DNA of 64,000 nt from Papio anubis. Taxonomy: Eukaryota; Chordata; Mammalia; Primates; Cercopithecidae. The stretch spans positions 129,741,525 through 129,805,524 of the forward strand of contig NC_044996.1 of NCBI RefSeq assembly GCF_008728515.1, read 5' to 3'. Below are positions 1 through 9,029 of this stretch, in pieces. A program made the position numbers and the translations under genes. Below the pieces are notes generated by a model, which saw only the letters and a program-made list of their open reading frames with translations, was not told the DNA's origin and did not search any database. The stretch's first letter is position 1. Every line of letters starts with the position of its first letter.

Positions 1-3000
1 AGTAATAAATACAGTGTTTTAGGATTTTGTAAAATTTCTAGAGGATGTCTGTCATCATTTTGAACACTATATATAGTAAAGTTAGAAAAAAATGAATCTA
101 AAGTCTTGGGCATTGTTTAGAAGTTAAATACTCAGCCTTAAACCAAAGAATGAAAGCAAACAGAAACTTAAGTTTTAGTTATCTTTATCAAAGGAACAAA
201 CGTCTTTAGAAATCTGATTGTGTCTGTGTCAGTTTGTATACTGTGTGTAAGAATGTACGCAATTTTCAAAATACCGTCATGAATATTTTAATGTCCCAAA
301 AAATAAATGATTCACTCATCGAGTATGCAGAATTTCACAGATAGAATGCTGATATACATATGAAAGAAAATATCCACAGCATGGTGATTTATTATTCTGT
401 ATAATAATAGTAGAACATTTCAGAACTAAAATGATTGTATTTTTCCTGCCCATTCCAAACTTTTCTTGTTTTATTTCATTCTATATGTGATCTTGATATA
501 GCTCATTCTCAAACTGATTTAACTCTATCTTGACAAAACATAAATCCCATAAGGTTTTTTTGAGTAATATTAAATCTTAAACATTATCATTAATGAACTA
601 TCCGCATTTAATATACCACACACCACAAAACACACGCAAAACATAGCTTAAAAGCAAACAAGCAGCCAAATATACAGTATGGTTTGGTCTTTCAAATATT
701 GAGTTAAAAAGAAACTATTTTGTGGATTATCCATGCAATCCCTGCATGAGTTTAATGTTCCAAATGTACATACAAGTGCTAAAACAATGAAACTAAAATG
801 AATCAAACATATAACATTTAAGGTTAAACATTCAGCTGCTAAGAAATTTAGTGCTACATTTTATTGAATCACATTTGTGCTATATATTGAACAGTCCCTT
901 TAAGAACTTATTAGAGCTTTAAGGCCCCTAAAGTCTGTTCTGCAATATCTGTTGTTGAATAACTTTCAAATGACAACCTTTCCTGAGTTTATATTCAAAA
1001 AATTCCCCATTCAGTTTTAACATCAAAGAGACACTTATATTTACTTAGTATACCCTAATATATTTGAGTCTCATTTAAATACTTTCAATGCTTTGGTTAA
1101 TCCTGTAGGTATTACATCTTGAATTTTAAAAACCTTTTAATATTGGTGACTGTTGTATATTCTTTTTATTAAAAACCATGCAGCTCTATTTCTACAGAAA
1201 AAGCGGGTACACAATTCATTGTTGAGTATCTAGAGAGCATAAAGTCAAGTAAGTTATTAAACAATAATCTCACAAGATGTTCAACTGATTTTACCACTGA
1301 AAGAAGATTTATGAAAATGTGTTTTGAACGTAAACTTAGTATTAGGCAGGCATAGATAAGATTTTTCCATTCTTAACATTCTCACTTAATTACATTTGAA
1401 GCACCTGGATGTGCTATCAAATGGGAAATTTAGCATTATATATTGGAAGCATTGAGAAACATTGGTCTTTCATTTCTATTTTTCCCCTCCTTTCTTCCTC
1501 CTGCCCCACAATATGTTATTCATCTGGTTTTAATGCTACATAAATATGCATTGTCTCATGCCTGTTTGTGTTGGATGCCTTGTGCTAAGCTGTAACAAAA
1601 TGTTGCTTCTTTTGCTATCTGTATACAGCTGCTTGCTTTAAATTAGTAGATTCTGAAATAGCTTTCCTTGCATGTCTAAAATAAAAGTATTGCATGTACT
1701 TCGTCTCATGTGAATGACTTTTTTTCTTTTCCATCCCTCATAAAATAACGTTTTATATGTTCATTTTCTAGGCAAATTTTTAAAATTGTGGTTAAAAACA
1801 CGTAACACAGAATTCACCATCTTACGCAGTTTTAAGTGTACAGTTCAGTTGTGTTAAGTATATTTACATTGTTGTGCAGCAGATCTGCAGGACTTTTTCG
1901 TCTTGCAGAACTGAAACTCTATACCCATTAATCAGCAGTTCCCCATATCCACCTCTCCCCCAGCCCCTGGCAACCACAATTCGACTTTCTGTTTCTGTAA
2001 ATTTTATGACTTTAGATAACAGTTTTTCTCCGTAATTTTGAGCTACAATTTCAGTGTGAACATGTGTAAGTTCCATTTTATATTATCAACACAATTTATT
2101 TTAAAACTCTACCTGTACAAGTCTCACAATAATAAAATATGTAAATAATTATTTGAAACTAGGCCTTTTAGAAAGGACAAATATTTTCAATAATGCATAT
2201 TTGATAAGCAGTATGATTATCTTCAGGAAATGCTATATAAGATTGCAGGCAGTGAGCACATGGGGAAAAGTCTGACCAGCTCCAAGGAGTAGCTGTGGGA
2301 CATTTTTACATGGAGAACCTGAGAATGTAAACTGTGTAGAATTCAATGGAGGCATTATTTAATTGATACATTCAAGGCTACATGAACTTTTAAACTATTT
2401 AACATTACATGGATATAATTATTTTAAATTTTTCTTGAATATGTGATTTAGATGTCATTCTCAGTGTATTTAATGCTTAAGGCTAAATATAAATGAAAGA
2501 GATTGGCTTACATCATTCTTGGGTGTTGTATCATTTCCACTGGACTTTCTTAAAAAACTTAATCATGAAAACTTCAAGACTCACGAGTATAGGAAATGGT
2601 ATAAAGAACCCTCGTGTACACATCACTGAGCTTCAAGAACCATCAACTTAATACTGTTTCCCCAACCGCTCCCCGGATTTTTGCCTCAGTATCTTAGAGC
2701 AAGTCCTAGACATCTTGTCAGTTTGTCTTTAATACTTCAGTCTGTGTCCCTAACAGATAAAGTACCATGCCCAACAAAATTAACAGGAATTAATAATTAA
2801 TATCTTGTGCCTGGCTCAGTTTTTCCTAATTGTCTGAAAAATGCCTTTTTATATTTGGTTTGTTAGAATCAGATTCCAACCAAGACTCTCACGTATCTGA
2901 TTGATGTGTCTTTTAAGTCTCTCTTAATCTTTAACAAGTCTTCTGCTTTATCCCCCCTTGCCATTTTTTTTTTAAAAACCAGGTCATTTATGCTGCAGGA

Positions 3001-5932
3001 TATCCTACCTTATGGATTTGGCCATCGTATTCATGTGGCAATGTTTAGCTGTTCTTATATCCCTCATCTCTGTTTAGATCTGTAACCTGACTAGATTGAG
3101 GTTCAATTTGAGGGGGCAAGAATACTTCATAGGTTAGACTCTTATTAAAAAAATACCTTTTTCACTAAAGCTGATTTTTACCCATTTTTATTACTATGCA
3201 GACATACTAAAAGGTCATCATATGAGCTTTATAAGTAGAATTGGTATATAGTACTTGCATTTAATAATAAATGCTAAATCATTTAGATTTCAATTGTGTA
3301 ACTATATCACCTAACATTTTGGAGCACTTTCTATAAATTAGGCAGAGCCTTAACTCACTTAATCTCAACATATGAAGGTAAGTACTATTATCCATGTTTT
3401 CCAAATAAGGAAACAGACCATAGAGTTTAAGTAATTTACTTAAGATTACACCATGAAGTGCTTTACTTGCAATTAATATTCTAAAGATTTATGGTTTAAT
3501 ATAATTTCTCTTCTCCTTGTTTTGTGCTGTACCATGATTAGGATGCAAAAGTAAGTTTATTACTGGATACCAAAAATGTATATTATTTTCCCTCATTAAA
3601 ATATAGTGTTGCCTTTTAATTACAAAATTCGTTGCTAGTAATACCTGAAAGTTGGCCTCCTTGGTCCTTTATTTTGTGATTTGCAAAATCAGCCACTTCG
3701 GGAAATTTTTAAATATTTTTTTTCTGGATATGCTTGCTTTGTTTTGAACTCCTTTGACATTTAAAAACCAGTATTGGTTGCTACATAGAATAAAAATGCC
3801 TTTGGCCCAGGGCATTTTTTCTATATGTGGCCTCTAGTGATGCACTGGGGAGGTCTGGGAAGATAGCTGTTTCTGAAGACTTGCTGCTGTGGACACAGTT
3901 AACTAAAAACTCCAAGAGGAAGACATTTCTATAAATGCATGTGACAAAAAGCATGGAACACAACATTAGGCTAAGAACTGTGGGAACTCGGAGGGAAGAG
4001 GTTTTGAATTTTACCACCAAGATAACTTATCTTTCATATATATAATTAACAGTGATTTCATAAATTGCCAACTGGTTTGCATTGGGCTTGACTGCTTTTT
4101 GCATGACAGCAACGGCATCTAGCACATTGGTAGGTAATTAGCAGGTACTTAATGAATGCTGAAAACGTCCTTTTGTGGTCTCCAATGTTTGGGGCACAAA
4201 ACCCTAAATAACCAATGACTGTCACTAATAGAATGCTACAGTGACACAAAATTGCTTTCTTGAGTCTCTAAAACAAGCATGTTCTTCCATGTCAATTTTT
4301 CACATTCTCAAGACTCCCTGGATCTGCTTACCAGAGTCTCACATTTTCCCTCCACAGGAAGCTGAAACCCCACGTAGTGTTCTTGAAGAAATTGGACTGA
4401 CATAACTCTCCTCCCTTGTTGATGACTTCTTGTGGCATTTCACACACTGTAGATGGTCACTCCCTTCATGTCCATGTTAGCTAATGGTGTAAGATGATGT
4501 CTTGTCAGTATTACTGTTTTGCTAAGCCGCTTCATTCATGCCTACACAATTTTTTTTTAAAGGGAACTTTAGTTAATTAAGTGATAAGGGACTTAAATAT
4601 GAATTAGAACGGTGCAGAAAAAGATCCTTTTCTGGATATTTTAAGGTTTAAAGGTCAGTTTCTCTTCATCTGATTATGTGCACATATGAAAATGGCACAT
4701 GTACATGTAAAATCAATCAGGCAGTATACATTTATTAATTATTGCATTTGACAAAGGAAAGTCTTAAATTATAATGTGAAACCTGGTTTTGTGAAACCAA
4801 AGACTAGTGCAGCATTTCAGTATATGTAAAAAAAAAAAAAAAAAAAAAAAGGGAATTGACATGTCACATATCAAATGAATGGAAACTTAACTTCGTTGAA
4901 ACTTTAAAAAGCAAATTTACTCCAAAGACTTGTATTGGAAATTACATTTTTTTTTTTTTTAAAAAAGGAATACAGATTATTTTTAATGACTAAATTGGAA
5001 TACTACTTACACTAAAAATTATTTCTTAGGCATTCTGAATCTGGGATGAGAAACAGGATTGTTTCACAATAGTAAGCACATAATTTTTAAGGCCAAGGCA
5101 CATTTGACTCCTGAGATGAATTTTTTTGTGGTCATAATCACATACTTAGTTGAGTTGTTTTTGATGCCCCAAAATAAAGTGAGAATGTTAATTTTCCAGG
5201 AATTCTTCATAACAGTATCTTACAAAAAACATGTTGCTGTCTTCACAGTGTTATGTGTAAAGTCATTGTTTAAAGCATGAATATTCCCTCTGGGGTACTT
5301 GTTAAAGCCAAATTTATTTTGCTTCCCTCCACTTAGAAGTGCTGCACACTTTACAGCAACTTCTTTTCTTTCCATGGCACTGCCTAGTTAACAGAAGTCT
5401 TATAAAAATTTAAAAAGACACGTTTCCTATAAAAAAGTGAGAGTTAAATGAGGTAAAATGGCATTAGTTGGCTCTATTTTTTAAAGCTATATAATTGTTC
5501 AGCGTCACTTTTCTAAGTACTTATACATATCTAAACATGTCTTCACGGTTTATATTTTCACTTGTATATGCTGGGCTGGATTAAGCTTTGTTGTGATTGT
5601 GACCAATATTCAGGCCACGTGAGCACTGTCTTATCACATCGCCAATTAGTTGTAATAAACGTTCAACGTACAAACACTGGAGTGTGTTTTTATCTCTTTC
5701 CAAGTTTGTCAAACTATGGAGAGCTGCTGAAGGAAGAATTTCTAATTTTTTTTCAGTAAAATGTTGAAAATTCCCCTCCATTTGAATATGGTGGTTGTTA
5801 CAAGCACACACAAGATACATGGTGGAAGATCTTCTGAGTCTTCATGTACTTCATTAAAAAATAACGTGGATTCCATGCTACTGAGAGCTTATCTACACAT
5901 TTATTTTCAATCAATAAATGCTGCTTTTAAAA
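1..5932 (+). CDS. AP1S2: AP1S2, 3' part of gene (adaptor complex AP-1 subunit sigma-1B)
   Basis: AP1S2 encodes the small sigma subunit of the AP-1 clathrin adaptor, which sorts cargo at the trans-Golgi network and endosomes. Only the 3' end is here. The exon at 4358-4405 encodes EAETPRSVLEEIGLT and a stop, which I recognise as the sigma-1B C-terminus (sigma-1A ends differently, in ...EEMGLA). It follows a polypyrimidine-AG acceptor. A 9-nt microexon candidate precedes it at 3542-3550. No other known AP1S2 exon was recognised in 1-3541, so that stretch is taken as intron. The end at about 5932 is inferred from AATAAA at 5913; an earlier signal at 5654 is also good. The gene converges tail-to-tail with ZRSR2. 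Coordinates cover intron plus exons, not a continuous CDS. Confidence 0.85.
1768..2080 (-). repeat. Old L1M-type 3'-end fragment
   Basis: The + strand reads like the antisense of an old L1 3' region: 'gtgtacagttcagttgtgtt', then 'ccccagcccctggcaaccac' and a 'ctatacccatta' block. The same block recurs at 46285-46440, so the two copies support each other. The 70-aa ORF here is incidental. Confidence 0.65.
2575..3140 (-). repeat. Old L1ME-type fragment
   Basis: The segment resembles, from memory of the family, L1ME 3' sequence in antisense: 'acacatcactgagcttcaa', 'agcaagtcctagacatc', 'accaggtcattta' and 'gcaagaatacttcatagg'. It is heavily diverged. Subfamily and strand need a RepeatMasker run. 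Confidence 0.5.
3308..3465 (+). repeat. MIR element
   Basis: MIR core features are visible: 'ttggagcactttctataaat', 'ttaactcacttaatctcaac', 'aaggtaagtactattatcc' and 'aaataaggaaacagac', followed by 'aagtaatttacttaagatta'. Confidence 0.75.
3542..3550 (+). CDS. AP1S2: AP1S2 9-nt microexon candidate (Asp-Ala-Lys)
   Basis: The nine bases GATGCAAAA are flanked by a long pyrimidine-rich tract ending in TTAG at 3540-3541 and by a strong GTAAGT donor at 3551-3556. Being 9 nt, inclusion keeps frame and inserts Asp-Ala-Lys directly before the last exon (EAETPRS...). I recall AP1S2 isoforms of 157 and 160 residues, a difference of exactly three, which fits optional inclusion. The splice signals are seen; exon usage is inferred. 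Confidence 0.7.
3551..4357 (+). other. AP1S2: AP1S2 last intron
   Basis: Single-copy-looking AT-rich sequence with a possible short MIR/L2 tail at about 4105-4165 ('taggtaattagcaggtactt'). It ends in a pyrimidine run and CCACAG at 4352-4357. Confidence 0.6.
4358..4405 (+). CDS. AP1S2: AP1S2 last coding exon (C-terminus and stop)
   Basis: After the acceptor 'tttccctccacag', the frame reads EAETPRSVLEEIGLT and TAA at 4403-4405. This matches the sigma-1B C-terminal tail, which lies beyond the longin-like core of AP sigma subunits. The exon is phase 0, so it can follow either the preceding upstream exon or the microexon at 3542. 3' UTR follows directly. Confidence 0.93.
   Translation, partial: EAETPRSVLEEIGLT
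5654..5690 (+). terminator. AP1S2: Candidate AP1S2 proximal poly(A) site
   Basis: AATAAA at 5654-5659 is followed about 20 nt later by CA dinucleotides and then a GT-rich element ('gagtgtgtttttatc', about 5681-5695). This is the textbook cleavage/polyadenylation layout. Confidence 0.5.
5913..5932 (+). terminator. AP1S2: Candidate AP1S2 distal poly(A) site
   Basis: AATAAA at 5913-5918 is followed by a T-rich 'gctgcttttaaaaccttg'. It is the last good hexamer before a stretch with little other signal, and would leave about 2.6 kb to the ZRSR2 3' end. Confidence 0.45.
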
Positions 5933-7361
5933 CCTTGATGCAGTTGACTTTTCTACTCTTTCTGAATGAACAACTTAGATTATTACTCAAAAGGTATTTC
6001 AGATCAACTGGATTCCTCTTACCCCCTTGTGAACTGAAGGTGCTAGCACATGCAACAGAAAGGGACTAATATTTGCAGACTGTACTACCTAATCTATGCA
6101 ACAAATCAAATATATGGTTATCATGATAGTTAAGGGACCTCCTATTACTACAGATAGGAAATGTTACATTCTAAAACTGGGATATTTAAGAAGGAGGCAG
6201 GAACTACCATCAAATTAAGTTGCTAGTTTATTGGAAAAAAAGACATTTATAGGTTTAAAAAGCCTCCAACATGCAGCTAGCTATTCACTGAAAACAGGCC
6301 TGTGGGCTTCTGCCAGCAATGTATAGTTGGAATTTTTGAAACATAAATAGTAATCAGGCAATATATACAAAAAACATTAATAAATTTTCAAGATGGACAT
6401 TTATCAGGATAATGAACCAGTCAGTGGTTTAAAAACTTCCTGCCCTTCTACCCTGCCTATTAATATTTGAGGGGAAAGTCATCAACATCTCAGTTGTCTT
6501 GAGCTCAAGATGGTGGTGGTTTTCTTTCTTATCTTCCATGATCTATTAAGACTTCAACTTTGCAGACCACATTTAATTGCATATATCTTGACTGTACTTA
6601 GAAAAGTATTAAAAAATACTGAATTTAATGATAATTACTCGGCATTACTGAAATCAGTAGATAGTTCTAGGTCAATCATTTTCAGGGTGAAGCAGGCATT
6701 TAGAGTCTGGAACAAATCCAACTTTTTAAAGTGAAATTATCCTGGACCACATGCATGATTTCTTTTATTGACTACACATTAAAGAACTCTCATCCTTAAC
6801 AGATATCATGCAGAAATCCCAATTTTGAGGAAACTTTCTTCCTATTTAAATTTCGTTAACGTTTCAGTATTTTATGTATGTTTTAAGTCCTTATTCCCAA
6901 ATCTCAAATTGACAAATGTTACATACTCCAAAATTCAAGATCCCAAGTATGTCAATGGAAAGAAAGTTACAAAAAATTGATAAAGCTGGGGAGCATCTTA
7001 TTTATGATCTGAAATCTAGGTATAATAGTTTGTCTGAAGCTTTTTCTGCATTAGGTTCTATTCTCTGACCATTCTGTTACGATTTTTATACCAGAATTGC
7101 TTTCACACTAGGCATATTTAGTACCAATGACCCTAATGTTCCTGGAAATGACAAAAATAAACTTTACTCCTATATAAAGAACTTTCCAACACACTATTTT
7201 AAAAAGTACACCGTGACAGCCCCCAGCTGAAGAGTAGGAGGAAAAAAATGGACTTTGCCCATCAGTACTTTAAAACTGAGAAAGTGAACTTTAAAGCAAA
7301 AAAGCTGTTCAGCTATTACATACAGACAAATCCAATAGATTATTAATAAAAGGCAAACAAG

Positions 7362-7520
7362 CAGGGCGCAGTGGCACTCACCTGGTAATCTCAGCTATTC
7401 AGGAGGCTGAGTCAAGAGGATCACTTGAGCCCAGGAGTTTGAGGCTATAGTGCACAATGATCATGTGAACAGCCACTGCACTCCAGCCTGGGCAACATAG
7501 CAAGACCCTGTCTCTAAAAA
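7362..7520 (+). mobile_element. Partial Alu with most of the left arm deleted
   Basis: Starts 'agggcgcagtggcactcacc', jumps directly to right-arm sequence ('agctattcaggaggctgag') and ends with 'ctgtctctaaaaaaa'. Diverged, AluJ-like. Confidence 0.8.
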
Positions 7521-7689
7521 AAGGGGTAGGGGGCAAGCAAGAATCAAAAAACATTAAATATGTGAACACATAAAATGTATCAAATTGGTAAGGATGAAAA
7601 TTACTCAGCATTGTGGGAACAGTGAAGTTTATTGTTGACATAATTTTTTTGTAGTCTTCTGGCAGGCAACTTGGAAATATTTTAGTATT

Positions 7690-7930
7690 CATCTCCTTGA
7701 TACAATGTATCCTAAGGAAATGATCAAAAACATGTGGAAGTATTTAAGAAAATCCATCACAGGATTGTTTTCAGCACAGGATTCTTTAATAGTACAAAAT
7801 TAAACATCTAACAATGAGGATATGGTTGAAAAAACTGATAGATCCATATTGTGCAGTGAATAAAACGAAGAATAGGGCTTGATGAAATGTGACAATGCTT
7901 CTTGTGAATAAAAGCATATTCAACTGCATT
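7690..7930 (+). repeat. Old L1/HAL1-type fragment
   Basis: 'atcctaaggaaatgatcaaa', 'ttaaacatctaacaatgagg' and 'atccatattgtgcagtgaat' match the usual 3' region of old L1/HAL1 elements in sense orientation. Confidence 0.55.
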
Positions 7931-7966
7931 CATATGTGTTCTTTGTGTAAAAAGATGTGTACATGG

Positions 7967-8258
7967 GGCTGGCTGTGGTGGCTCACACCTATAATCCCAG
8001 CCCTTTGGGAAGACAAGGTGGGAGGATCACTTGAGCCCAGGAGTTCAAGACCAGCTTGAGCAACATGGCAAAACGCTGTCTCCACAAAAAAATGTTTAAA
8101 AATTAGCCAGGTGTGGTGGTGTGTACCTTGTAGTCTCAGCTACTTGGGTGGCTGAGGTGGGAAGATCACCTGAGCCCGAGAGTTGGAGGCTGCAGTGAGC
8201 TATGATCATGTCACTGCTCGTGAGAACCTCTCTCTAAAAAAGAAAAAAGAAAAAAGTG
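7967..8258 (+). mobile_element. AluJ
   Basis: Full-length, diverged Alu: 'ggctgtggtggctcacacct' head, 'cttgagcccaggagttcaag' (J-type), degraded right-arm end and tail 'aaaaaagaaaaaagaaaaaa'. Confidence 0.9.
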
Positions 8259-8522
8259 TACACACGAAAACAATGCTCCAATGTTTAGTTCGCTCTCAGG
8301 GTTAGGATTACAAGTAATTTTCATGTTGTTATTTATGTATTTTATGTTTTCTATACTAACCATACTTCATGATTATAAAAGAATAAAAACTATTTTTAAA
8401 TAGAATTTCAGGCTACATAGGGTTCAGCCAGACTTGCAAACCCATCTGCGTTCATAGCCTTCTATCCGAGTATGTAGCAACCATAATAAATAAGATATAC
8501 AATCATTTAAGAACAAAACTAG

Positions 8523-8528
8523 TTTATT
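8523..8528 (-). terminator. ZRSR2: ZRSR2 poly(A) signal overlapping the stop codon
   Basis: On the minus strand the stop codon runs into a hexamer, reading TAAATAAA. The AATAAA (8528-8523) begins inside the TAA stop (8526-8524 is the stop; the hexamer shares its bases). I recall the human mRNA having a very short 3' UTR, which fits use of this signal. Cleavage would be expected at about 8495-8510. Confidence 0.55.
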
Positions 8529-9029
8529 TAGATTTGGGACTCTGAACAGTTCTGTCTTTATTACCCGACCTCCTCCTGCCACGACTTCGGGACCTAGAGG
8601 AACTTTGGCTCCGGCTGCGGCGGCTCCTGCGGCTCCGGCTCCGGCTCCGGCTGCCCCGGCCGCGGCTGCGGTCCCTGCTGCGGTCCCTATTTCTTCCTCT
8701 ACTTCGTGAATTGTGCCTCTCCCGACTCTTTGACGTGCGTTTGTGAGATTTCTTCCCCCTGTGACTACTCCTTTTCCTCTCGGATTCCCCATTTCTTTTG
8801 TAGGAGTGGTCTGGACTAGGGTTTCTCCTTCCCCGCAGCCTGCTGTAGTAGTCGTCGTGGTGACCCATCCTCTCCCTCCTTTCGGAGTTCTTACCAAAGG
8901 AGGAGCCAGTCCGATCTGGAGACAAGTAGATGTCTCTATTAGCTTCCCAGAATTCATTGTTGGGATTTCTGAACACATGAAGAAAGTTGCAGTGCTTTCC
9001 TCTTGGACACTGTTGTATTTCAAATAACC
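8524..9029 (-). CDS. ZRSR2: ZRSR2 exon 11: zinc finger 2 end, RS domain, stop
   Basis: Begins after 'cccttgcag' with GG TTA TTT and completes finger 2 (GLFEIQQCPRGKHCNFLH). It then encodes a conserved linker (NPNNEFWEANRDIYLSPD) and an Arg-Ser domain with runs such as RDRSRDRSRGRGSRSRSRSR, ending QSPKSK. The GC-rich SR-codon array lies at about 8580-8700. A second frame on the same strand stays open from 9041 to 8424 and reads as Ala/Gly-rich; this is a by-product of the repeat. Confidence 0.96.

Larger units (their letters stand above)
1..3541 (+). other. AP1S2: AP1S2 intron
   Basis: No coding exon was recognised. The AT-rich first 1.76 kb shows nothing clear. Old L1-type fragments occupy about 1768-2080 and 2575-3140, and a MIR lies at about 3308-3465. 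The intron ends in a pyrimidine-rich tract and TTAG just before the microexon candidate at 3542. Confidence 0.6.
4406..5932 (+). other. AP1S2: AP1S2 3' UTR (extent inferred)
   Basis: AT-rich and free of Alus, as expected for a constrained UTR. It contains an A23 run at 4828-4850 and a T14-A6 run at 4947-4966. AATAAA hexamers occur at 5173, 5654 and 5913. Short ORFs here (for example 5761-6069) have no recognisable protein. Confidence 0.6.
5933..8480. other. Intergenic gap between convergent AP1S2 and ZRSR2
   Basis: Holds no recognised gene. Contents are unassigned AT-rich sequence to about 7350, a partial Alu at 7362-7520, an L1/HAL1-type fragment at about 7690-7930 and an AluJ at 7967-8258. 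Confidence 0.6.

Noticed and set aside
8743..9027. 94-codon + strand frame opposite the ZRSR2 last exon
   Set aside because: Antisense shadow of exon 11, with no independent support.
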